Below are positions 1 through 4,495 of a DNA stretch of 5,474 nucleotides, in pieces. Under the pieces are notes generated by a model. The model was given only the letters and a program-made list of their open reading frames with translations. It was not told the origin of the DNA and searched no databases. The stretch comes from Deltaproteobacteria bacterium (GTDB lineage Bacteria > Desulfobacterota > Binatia > UBA9968). The first letter of the stretch is position 1. Each line of letters begins with the position of its first letter. The translations under genes and the position numbers were made by a program. The stretch covers positions 22,324-27,797 of the forward strand of contig JAHFAP010000014.1 of assembly GCA_023250495.1 (NCBI GenBank), read 5' to 3'.

Positions 1-999
1 GCGGTGGTGGGCGCTACGGGTGCGGTGGGGGAGCAGATGCGCGAGATTTTAGAGGAGCGGCTCTTTCCAGTGGATGAGCTGCGGCTGCTCGCCTCGGAGC
101 GGTCCGCCGGCCAGCTCCTTGAGTTTCAGCAGAAGCAGATTCGCGTGGAGCGGCTCAAGGAGGACTCGTTTAGGGACATAGACATCGCGCTTTTTTCCGC
201 TGGCAGAACAGTCAGCGAAAAGTTCGCCCCGCTCGCCGTCGCCTCCGGCGCGGTCGTCGTCGACAACAGCCCTCAGTTCCGTATGGAGGCTGATGTCCCG
301 CTGGTTGTGCCGGAGGTCAACGCGCAGGAGATTCCCGGCTACAAAAATCGGGGTATCATCGCCAACCCGAACTGCTCTACGATCCAGATGGTCGTCGCCC
401 TCAAGCCGATTCACGACGCGGCCCGAATCAAGCGCGTGATCGTCTCTTCTTATCAGTCGGCGTCTGGCGCAGGCCGCATGGCCATGGAGGAGCTGAGCCA
501 GCAGACAGCGGCCCTGTTCAACGGGAAGGAGCTAAAAACAGAGAAGTTCCCCTATCAGCTCGCCTTCAACTGCATCCCTCACATCGACGTCTTCTTGCCG
601 GGCGGCTACACCAAAGAAGAGATCAAGATGATCGATGAGACGCGGAAAATTTTAGGAGAGCCCTCTCTTCGCGTGACGGCGACTGCGGTGCGGGTGCCGG
701 TCTTCTGCGGCCATTCCGAATCGGTGAACATCGAGACAGAGAGGAAACTCACTGCCAAAGATGTCAGGGCCATTCTGCGCGAAGCGCCGGGGATTCTGCT
801 CTGCGACGAGCCTGAGAACAATGTCTATCCCATGGCGATCGATTCCGTCGGCAAAGACGCGACCCTGGTAGGAAGAATCCGCGAGGACGATTCCGTCCCC
901 AACGGAATCAACCTCTGGATCGTTGCCGACAACCTGCGCAAAGGCGCCGCGCTGAATGCCATCCAGATCGCTGAGATTTTGATCAGGGATTATCTCTGA
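1..999 (+). CDS. asd: Aspartate-semialdehyde dehydrogenase, 5'-truncated by window edge
   Basis: This enzyme reduces aspartyl phosphate to aspartate semialdehyde with NADPH, the branch point to lysine/diaminopimelate, threonine and methionine, in the cytoplasm. The reading frame is open from base 1 (AVVGATGAVG...), so the true start and probably only a few residues lie outside. Counting codons from base 1, the Rossmann nucleotide-binding motif GATGAVG is at 4-10, the catalytic cysteine motif NPNCST has Cys at 125, SASGAG follows, and the second catalytic residue, His, is at 238 in GHSES. The C-terminal helix (RKGAALNAIQIAE) is typical of the family, and the length of about 332 codons is normal. 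The gene is intact to its TGA stop. It converges on the minus-strand DUF2442 gene, whose stop is 49 bp away, and I see no clear hairpin terminator between them. Its last 63 bp recur twice downstream, suggesting that the 3' end serves as an insertion site. Identification is secure. Confidence 0.97.
   Translation, partial: AVVGATGAVGEQMREILEERLFPVDELRLLASERSAGQLLEFQQKQIRVERLKEDSFRDIDIALFSAGRTVSEKFAPLAVASGAVVVDNSPQFRMEADVPLVVPEVNAQEIPGYKNRGIIANPNCSTIQMVVALKPIHDAARIKRVIVSSYQSASGAGRMAMEELSQQTAALFNGKELKTEKFPYQLAFNCIPHIDVFLPGGYTKEEIKMIDETRKILGEPSLRVTATAVRVPVFCGHSESVNIETERKLTAKDVRAILREAPGILLCDEPENNVYPMAIDSVGKDATLVGRIREDDSVPNGINLWIVADNLRKGAALNAIQIAEILIRDYL
937..999 (+). repeat. asd 3'-end repeat, copy 1 (functional, in gene)
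   Basis: These are the last 20 codons and stop of asd (RKGAALNAIQIAEILIRDYL then TGA). The same segment reappears in the same orientation at 1804-1866 and 2647-2709. This copy is part of an intact gene and is the reference for the other two. If the repeat is an attachment site, the crossover lies at or before the segment, so that an incoming cassette supplies a new, functional 3' end for asd. Confidence 0.85.
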
Positions 1000-1048
1000 A
1001 ATAGCTTTACGGTTAGCTTTCAGTGGCTGGCGTGAGTTTTGCTACAAC

Positions 1049-1387
1049 CTAACGCCGTGCCGTGGAGCTGCGGGCGGCGCCTCCCGTCGTGCCGTGCTTT
1101 GCAGACACCCACTTTTCTGCCAGAGCCTTGAGCGCAGCGCCCGCCTCGGACCAGTTGTGAAGGATCGCAGGATCGAAGTCTGCACCATTTGGCCAGACCA
1201 GCGTGTGAACCTCTGGATCGATCCGGACCTGATCGAAAAGCGACGAGTCCTGTAGGGGGCCATACATTTCGCCCTGGAGTACGGGACGGAAATCGACGAC
1301 TTGAGAAGTCCCATCGTCGAAATGCACGCGCAGGGTGAATGGAGCTACTTTATCGAACGAGACAACCCGATAGATGTCATGAACCAT
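1049..1387 (-). CDS. DUF2442 domain protein, second gene of a DUF4160-DUF2442 pair
   Basis: The 112-residue product starts at ATG 1387 (MVHDIYRVVSF). Residues about 5-80 look like DUF2442: a beta-rich start (LRVHFDDGTSQVVDF, 19-33), the DFRP turn at 32-35, and the closing HTLVWPNGADFDP block (61-73) typical of the family. About 30 residues after it (80-112) form a low-complexity Ala/Arg/Ser-rich tail beyond the usual domain length. The start lies 10 bp after the stop of the DUF4160 gene, with a GAGGGG purine stretch overlapping that stop, so the two are clearly co-transcribed. The biochemical function of DUF2442 is not established. Pairs of DUF4160 and DUF2442 genes are common in accessory DNA and have been suspected to be toxin-antitoxin modules; that role is an inference here. 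Confidence 0.85.
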   Translation of the reverse strand: MVHDIYRVVSFDKVAPFTLRVHFDDGTSQVVDFRPVLQGEMYGPLQDSSLFDQVRIDPEVHTLVWPNGADFDPAILHNWSEAGAALKALAEKWVSAKHGTTGGAARSSTARR

Positions 1388-1397
1388 AGGCGGCCCC

Positions 1398-1667
1398 TCA
1401 CTTTAACGGTTCGATCTTAACAGGTGGGTGGCCCTGCTGCAACGACCGCCAGTTCGACAGAAGCTCTTTTTGATGAAGTTCTGCCCAGGCCAGCACAAGG
1501 CGCTCCTGAGGCCTTGGAAGGGAACCAGCCAAACGCTCGATCGTCTCAATACTGTAGATTCCCACCTGGTCTTGATAGTACGCGTGGAAGTGAGGCATTT
1601 GATGGGATCCACCAGCCTCAACGTACATGCGGATAATGATTCCGAAGAACCTAGAAACCTCTGGCAT
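1398..1667 (-). CDS. DUF4160 domain protein, first gene of a DUF4160-DUF2442 pair
   Basis: The 89-residue product begins PEVSRFFGIIIRMY, the standard opening of DUF4160. It then has the family's Pro-His-Phe-His-Ala block (residues 25-29) and a C-terminal helix pattern of Ala-Trp, Leu-His and Asn-Trp (about 60-73). The length matches the family. ATG 1667 is the only ATG start, because an in-frame TAA lies two codons upstream; the ribosome-binding site is weak (GGATAA). The ATG overlaps the TAA of a 3-codon ATG-GAT-AAA ORF as TAATG, which could give translational coupling but may be chance. The function of DUF4160 is unknown. The HFH motif suggests a metal or nucleic-acid site, and the constant DUF2442 partner suggests a two-component small module, possibly toxin-antitoxin. 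I found no convincing promoter just upstream. Confidence 0.87.
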   Translation of the reverse strand: MPEVSRFFGIIIRMYVEAGGSHQMPHFHAYYQDQVGIYSIETIERLAGSLPRPQERLVLAWAELHQKELLSNWRSLQQGHPPVKIEPLK

Positions 1668-1794
1668 TATTTATCCATTCGTCGGCCATGTAACGCCTAA
1701 TCTCAGCCGTCACTGTTAAGCGATCGGCCAGAAGCGCGGAATTGAGCCGAAAGACAATAACGTAAGCCAGGCCCCGACCTCTCCTAACCGGCAC

Positions 1795-1866
1795 GACAAC
1801 CTCTGCAAAGGCGCCGCCCCCAACGCCATCCAGATCGCGGAGATACCGATACGGGATTATATCTAG
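1795..1866 (+). repeat. asd 3'-end repeat, copy 2 (orphan gene end)
   Basis: Read in phase from 1795, this encodes DNLCKGAAPNAIQIAEIPIR, then DYI and a TAG stop, a recognisable asd C-terminus with no gene in front of it. Over the 63-bp core (1804-1866), 49 bases match the real asd end by hand count. Half of the differences are at third codon positions. Substitutions such as Arg to Cys and Leu to Pro show decay. It lies on the same strand as asd. Sequence back to about 1738 can be aligned in the same frame without gaps, but only a few residues match. I read it as a displaced former 3' end of asd. Confidence 0.85.
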
Positions 1867-1912
1867 GTAGAGGCAGGTAAGGTTTGAGAAAGCGACATTT
1901 CGTACCTACAGT

Positions 1913-2311
1913 CTACTGGGCACGGAAAATAACCTTCCTACCTCTTTCGTTGAAGGCGACTTCCTCAAAAGAGTTAAAAATCGTCTGCCTTCCCAATAAG
2001 TTGAAGCCGACTCTGAGCTCGTCCGAGAAGGCAACCAAGGCGCGGACCTTCACGTCTCCGATCTGAAGGGGGAGTCGGAAGAGATACGAAAGTATAAAAT
2101 TCCCATCGGCGGCCTTGAGCATCTTTGATTGGCCCTGCTCTTTTTTTATTTGCAGGGCATCCAGAATCTCGCTTCGAAAGATCGAACAGAAGGCTCCGGA
2201 ATCGACATAAGCCTCAGTTTTAAAGGCCAAACTCCGGCTGAAGAGGGTGACAGGAATGATTGGGACGAAGCGCCCGCCAAACCGCGTGTAAGGAAAAATT
2301 ACAGAACGCAC
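1913..2311 (-). CDS. Retropepsin-like (clan AA) aspartic protease family protein
   Basis: The 132-residue product resembles single-domain bacterial retropepsin-like proteins. The catalytic motif is Asp-Ser-Gly-Ala at 37-40 (AYVDSGA), in the place of the usual D-T/S-G-A. The second family landmark, NLLGRQ with a following Phe-rich strand (104-118), corresponds to the conserved LLGR-type turn near the C-terminus. Such proteins act as homodimers, each subunit giving one Asp. No signal peptide or membrane segment is evident, so a cytoplasmic location is likely. The start is GTG 2311, because no ATG occurs before the catalytic motif; it overlaps the end of the upstream gene by 13 bp and has AAGAAGAG just ahead. 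The overlap implies coupled translation with the DUF5678-like protein. The substrate is unknown. Activity is likely from the intact DSGA but untested. Confidence 0.8.
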   Translation of the reverse strand: MRSVIFPYTRFGGRFVPIIPVTLFSRSLAFKTEAYVDSGAFCSIFRSEILDALQIKKEQGQSKMLKAADGNFILSYLFRLPLQIGDVKVRALVAFSDELRVGFNLLGRQTIFNSFEEVAFNERGRKVIFRAQ

Positions 2312-2553
2312 TCAAGCTCTTCTTTGGTGGGTATCGGCGCGACAAACGGGGTAGCTTTGGGATAGTTTAAATGGACCTTCTGGATGAGTCCTGGGAGTTT
2401 TTTCTTTTTTCCTATGCCGACGAGTTTTCCTTCTGCCAGCACAATCCATTGACCGCCATTCTCTCGAACTAGCCGATTGAAGTGTTTCCTAAAATAACGG
2501 TCATCGGGATCGGAATAGATCCGTTTCCGACCGTTTTTTCTTGCCTTTTGCAT
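2299..2553 (-). CDS. Small DUF5678-like protein, partner of the retropepsin-like gene
   Basis: This is an 84-residue basic protein. The N-terminal third is rich in Lys/Arg (residues 1-30), and the core GGQWIVLAEGKLVGIG (33-48) followed by a Lys-rich stretch and PFVAPIP (69-75) matches the layout of DUF5678 proteins, where a W-V-A-L strand precedes a G-containing turn and a closing V-P strand. The frame stays open to GTG 2583, but ATG 2553 is preferred because it has GAGG nine bases upstream while the GTG has no good ribosome-binding site. The gene overlaps the protease gene by 13 bp. DUF5678 has no known biochemical role; in this setting it could be a substrate, inhibitor or targeting partner of the protease, which is conjecture. 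Confidence 0.7.
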   Translation of the reverse strand: MQKARKNGRKRIYSDPDDRYFRKHFNRLVRENGGQWIVLAEGKLVGIGKKKKLPGLIQKVHLNYPKATPFVAPIPTKEELECVL

Positions 2554-2562
2554 GCCGACTTG

Positions 2563-2566
2563 CCTC
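2563..2566 (-). promoter_or_regulatory. Ribosome-binding site selecting ATG 2553
   Basis: GAGG (minus strand) lies nine bases ahead of ATG 2553. It is the reason for choosing this start over the in-frame GTG at 2583, which has only a weak purine stretch ahead of it. A possible -35 (TTGACG) lies further upstream on the minus strand, near 2600, but I see no matching -10. Confidence 0.5.
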
Positions 2567-2646
2567 AAAAATACAGTTAGCACGGCCGCTTGGTTCCGTC
2601 AATCCATGCGGATCCTCCAGCTCGGCCTGAATGATGCTATTGCTTC

Positions 2647-2709
2647 CGCAAAGGCGCCCCTCTGAATGCAATCCAGACCGCGGAGATTTTGGTTAGAGAT
2701 TATCTGTAA
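2647..2709 (+). repeat. asd 3'-end repeat, copy 3 (orphan gene end)
   Basis: This encodes RKGAPLNAIQTAEILVRDYL then TAA, the asd C-terminus with three conservative-looking changes (A to P, I to T, I to V). By hand count 53 of 63 bases match asd, and 6 of the 10 differences are at third codon positions. In-frame sequence upstream is broken (TGA at 2632-2634), and no asd-like coding precedes it. It matches asd better than it matches copy 2 (about 45/63), so neither orphan is simply derived from the other. The codon-wise divergence suggests it was once a working gene end in a related genome or an earlier state of this one. Confidence 0.87.
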
Positions 2710-2745
2710 GATGTACGGCGAGCCGCACTCCTGGCTTGATCCAAG

Positions 2746-2774
2746 ATTGTCAAGACTGAAAGGCCTGACCCCAG
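2746..2774. other. Solo CTGACCCC-type motif resembling transposase-flanking repeats
   Basis: The stretch contains ATTGTCAAGACTGAAAGG followed by CCTGACCCCAG (the reverse complement carries GGGGTCAGGCCTT). From memory, very similar GGGGTCAGG(C/T)CTT sequences often flank REP-associated tyrosine (Y1) transposase genes in many bacterial genomes. No transposase is present here and no second copy was found in the window. It begins 36 bp after the last orphan asd tail. It may be a remnant element end. The assignment rests on recollection of the motif only. Confidence 0.3.
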
Positions 2775-2832
2775 ATACGCCAAGTTGGCTTTAGCCGTTT
2801 GTGCCGTGTTAGCTGAAGTGTGGTATTCAGAC

Positions 2833-3360
2833 CTAGCCCTTATCTCCCGGCTTTCTAGCTGTTGTGATACGCTGGCACACCGATTCAATGATTTTCCTAG
2901 CATCCAGGGTGCTATAGGGTGCTAGGTCGTCCAATGTTTTCCGTAGAATTGGTTCTACTTCATCTACATGGTTTTTCAAATCAGCTAGCTTCTGCAATTT
3001 GGGTGAACTCGTGGACTGCTCATATATACTACGCAAAGACGCGATCCTTACCGCGATCAGGTTCAGTAATGCCAGACCCTCCTCGGCAAGTTTGATTGCA
3101 CAGAAAGCTGGTATTCTAAGGTTGTAGACTTTCTCAGTTACCTGTGTGTAAGTCTCCTGCTCTGATGCACTTGGGTCGAATCGTTCATTAGCAGATTCAT
3201 CCAATTCTTCCAAAAACTTCCCTAGTTCGGCAAGCTCCTCTTCAACTTCGGAGAGTCTCCGGGCGTATCTGTCCAGCGCCGACTCATCAGACTTGTAGTC
3301 ACTAGATGATGTCATTTCGGTTCGCGCCTTTTCTTTAACCCGCTTCCACCATCCCGCCAT
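2833..3360 (-). CDS. Unrecognised helical/coiled-coil protein downstream of AbiGi-like gene
   Basis: I do not recognise this 175-residue protein. It starts MAGWWKRVKEK, then has a charged heptad-like helix at about 28-57 (LSEVEEELAELGKFLEELDE) that looks like a coiled coil. A middle helix rich in Leu/Ala/Ile (about 81-112) may be amphipathic but is too polar overall for a confident membrane segment. Two more helical stretches (121-143 and 152-168) complete it. The frame is open to GTG 3456, but ATG 3360 is chosen because GGAG sits seven bases upstream and the GTG has none. It follows the AbiGi-like gene on the same strand with a 122-bp gap that contains an inverted repeat, so it may be co-transcribed or separately controlled. 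The base composition is more AT-rich than asd. It is not the nucleotidyltransferase-like partner (AbiGii) known for AbiGi. Confidence 0.72.
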   Translation of the reverse strand: MAGWWKRVKEKARTEMTSSSDYKSDESALDRYARRLSEVEEELAELGKFLEELDESANERFDPSASEQETYTQVTEKVYNLRIPAFCAIKLAEEGLALLNLIAVRIASLRSIYEQSTSSPKLQKLADLKNHVDEVEPILRKTLDDLAPYSTLDARKIIESVCQRITTARKPGDKG

Positions 3361-3367
3361 TTCAAAT

Positions 3368-3371
3368 CTCC
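3368..3371 (-). promoter_or_regulatory. Ribosome-binding site selecting ATG 3360
   Basis: GGAG on the minus strand, within GTGGAGA, lies seven bases ahead of ATG 3360. It decides the start of the coiled-coil protein against the upstream GTG 3456, which has no comparable site. Confidence 0.6.
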
Positions 3372-3383
3372 ACAGAATCGTGC

Positions 3384-3419
3384 CCACTTCGTGTAACCTA
3401 TCGCGTATTTGCGAAGTGG
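3384..3419. repeat. Inverted repeat ahead of the coiled-coil gene
   Basis: Perfect 8-bp arms, CCACTTCG at 3384-3391 and CGAAGTGG at 3412-3419, are separated by 20 bases. The repeat lies 24 bp upstream of ATG 3360 in the gap between the AbiGi-like gene and the coiled-coil gene. It could be an operator or an RNA hairpin that tunes the second gene. It lacks a T-tract, so it is unlikely to be an intrinsic terminator. Confidence 0.5.
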
Positions 3420-3482
3420 CGAGGGCACTTGGGCGAGTACGGCGAACTGTAAACACGCCATTAGGCGAACCACGCGGGCATG

Positions 3483-4271
3483 TTAGTCGACGAAAGTGAG
3501 CTGCCCTGCATAATCAGGTACGTCTTTGCGCAGCGGTGTAGCATATGATTCCGGCAAAATAACCCGGCGTACATCGTCCAGCTTGAAGTTAAGATTTCCC
3601 AGCATTCGCCACTCACGCTCCATATAATAGTTCTCAGGATCTTCATCTGATTTCGCGTCGTCAAAAAACTTTAAGAAGCTGAAGATATGGAAGTCGAGGA
3701 ATCGCCGTAGGTCAAAGAATCGATGGAAATCTGCAGGCACTCCGGATGGGTCTTGTTGCTGTTGGAACAGAGTTAAAACGAGGTCGTGGTACTCGCCGAT
3801 CATCTTGTCGAAATACGCTGCCCGAGGAACCCTATCCGAGAAAGCCTCTGGACCGATGGTGCGTGAGCGTTCGAAGGCCTCCTTACGTCTGTTCCGGTCC
3901 GAAAGGTCGTTAGGAACACTTACCGTAGAGTTCCTAGCGATATAGAAAACCGGATTGGCACCCTTTCGAACCAAAAATGACTTAAGGAAGGACAAGCCGA
4001 AACGGCTGTACTTACCAATGTGGACGTCCAGGTCACCGGCCGGAATATCGGAAAAACAGATGACTTGCGGGGAGTACATCTCATTCTCACTGATTCGCGC
4101 TTTGCCGTTTACGACCAAATTTGCAGAAACATTAGGGTTGTGGGGTGGATGGGTAAGCCAGCCTGAAGTAAGAATCTTGACTAGGAGTGAGTATTGGTCC
4201 TCCGTAGTTGGCAGGTTTTTCCCCACAAAATGGGTTAACTCTTTTGAGACGTATCGCTGTGCTGGAGACAT
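3483..4271 (-). CDS. AbiGi-like putative abortive-infection protein
   Basis: The 262-residue product begins MSPAQRYVSKELTHFVG, which I recognise as the opening of AbiGi-family proteins (one half of the lactococcal AbiG phage-resistance pair, described as the antitoxin-like component). Further landmarks are GWLTHPPH (37-44), ICFSDIP (71-77), a block KYSRFGLSFLKSFLVRKGA (87-105) and the acidic-basic EREWR motif (218-222), a feature also seen in DUF2971-like proteins. The length is normal and there is no signal peptide. ATG 4271 fits the family start, though its ribosome-binding site is weak (GAG about seven bases ahead). A strong promoter lies about 120 bp upstream. The expected toxin partner AbiGii is not adjacent; instead a coiled-coil gene follows. 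A role in phage defence is an inference from family membership, and a stand-alone enzyme of the DUF2971-like group is an alternative. Confidence 0.75.
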   Translation of the reverse strand: MSPAQRYVSKELTHFVGKNLPTTEDQYSLLVKILTSGWLTHPPHNPNVSANLVVNGKARISENEMYSPQVICFSDIPAGDLDVHIGKYSRFGLSFLKSFLVRKGANPVFYIARNSTVSVPNDLSDRNRRKEAFERSRTIGPEAFSDRVPRAAYFDKMIGEYHDLVLTLFQQQQDPSGVPADFHRFFDLRRFLDFHIFSFLKFFDDAKSDEDPENYYMEREWRMLGNLNFKLDDVRRVILPESYATPLRKDVPDYAGQLTFVD

Positions 4272-4318
4272 CTATCTGCTCGAATGCCCAAGCAGTTTCC
4301 GCATGCTTCGGAGATCGG

Positions 4319-4333
4319 TGTCACCTTGTGACA
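4319..4333. promoter_or_regulatory. Perfect palindrome in the leader of the AbiGi-like gene
   Basis: TGTCACCTTGTGACA has 6-bp perfect arms around three bases. It lies between the promoter (4398-4425) and ATG 4271, about 48 bp before the start codon, in the untranslated leader. The size and symmetry suit a dimeric repressor site, possibly autoregulatory, or a small RNA hairpin. No regulator gene is visible nearby. Confidence 0.45.
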
Positions 4334-4397
4334 AATGCCTGGTAAAACCATGTCTTAGGGTATGAACAGTTATCAAAAACTCCCCGTCGCCGAGCAA

Positions 4398-4425
4398 ATC
4401 ATAAAGCAAATTGGTGCTCTGTCAA
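4398..4425 (-). promoter_or_regulatory. Near-consensus sigma-70 promoter for the AbiGi-like operon
   Basis: On the minus strand TTGACA (4425-4420) is followed after 16 bases by TATGAT (4403-4398). The -35 matches at six of six and the -10 at five of six positions. Transcription would start near 4391 and leave a leader of about 120 bases before ATG 4271, which contains the 15-bp palindrome. Such a strong promoter fits a constitutively expressed or tightly repressed defence operon. It marks the right limit of the accessory module at about 4425. Confidence 0.7.
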
Positions 4426-4449
4426 GGAAATTCATCGAAGGAGGGCGGA

Positions 4450-4485
4450 ATGGCGGAGGGGCTATTGCTAGGCTCGTCTCTGTGA
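4450..4485 (+). CDS. Candidate 11-residue leader peptide
   Basis: A tiny ORF, MAEGLLLGSSL, ends in TGA. It is preceded by AAGGAGGG (4438-4445), a near-perfect ribosome-binding site with about five bases of spacing. Four of its eleven residues are Leu, two of them CTA codons. It lies about 100 bp upstream of the GcvT-like gene and ahead of a strong hairpin, an arrangement reminiscent of a leader peptide or attenuator. No good promoter on the + strand precedes it, and so short an ORF could arise by chance. Confidence 0.25.
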   Translation: MAEGLLLGSSL

Positions 4486-4495
4486 TCTAGCTTAT

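Larger units (their letters stand above)
1000..1866. mobile_element. Putative cassette 1 inserted at the asd 3' end (DUF4160/DUF2442 cargo)
   Basis: This is the interval from the asd stop to the stop of the first orphan asd 3' end, 867 bp. It holds one two-gene minus-strand operon and ends with a degenerate asd tail. Its length nearly equals that of the next interval (843 bp). The model of a small integrated cassette that duplicated its target is an inference. No recombinase gene, terminal inverted repeat or insertion-sequence hallmark is visible, and the exact crossover point cannot be fixed from one genome. An alternative is segmental duplication of asd followed by deletion and gene insertion. 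Confidence 0.45.
1867..2709. mobile_element. Putative cassette 2 (protease/DUF5678 cargo) ending in orphan asd tail
   Basis: This is the interval from the stop of orphan copy 2 to the stop of orphan copy 3, 843 bp. It has the same layout as the preceding interval: about 46 bp, a two-gene minus-strand operon, about 94 bp, then an asd tail. The two intervals share this architecture and length but no gene homology, as expected of different cargo carried by the same kind of cassette. No mobility gene is present. The assignment as a mobile unit is an inference from the repeats. Confidence 0.45.

Noticed and set aside
49..821. Minus-strand open frames inside asd (49-414 and 606-821)
   Set aside because: They are antisense shadows of a clear asd reading frame and show no family motifs.
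1000..1048. Intrinsic terminator after asd
   Set aside because: Only short AGCT-type self-complementary words are present, with no stable stem followed by a T-tract.
1047..1730. Integron attC-like short motifs (ACCTAAC near 1047, GCCTAAT near 1694, GTTAAGC near 1717)
   Set aside because: They match only the 7-bp core consensus, are not arranged as paired outer and inner arms of a foldable attC site, and are not repeated at the other cassette boundary. The asd tails are the consistent boundary signal.
2129..2365. Plus-strand 78-codon open frame across the protease/DUF5678 overlap
   Set aside because: It is antisense to two family-recognisable genes and lacks any motif.
3955..4365. Plus-strand 136-codon open frame antisense to the AbiGi-like gene
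   Set aside because: It overlaps a recognisable AbiGi-family coding region and has no protein-like features of its own.
4430..4495. Possible fourth asd 3'-end copy around AATGGCGGAG...TCTCTGTGATCTAG
   Set aside because: A few matching bases (GAATG, TCTCTG) line up, but no frame gives the RKGA-LNAIQ-AEI pattern, so it is not distinguishable from chance.
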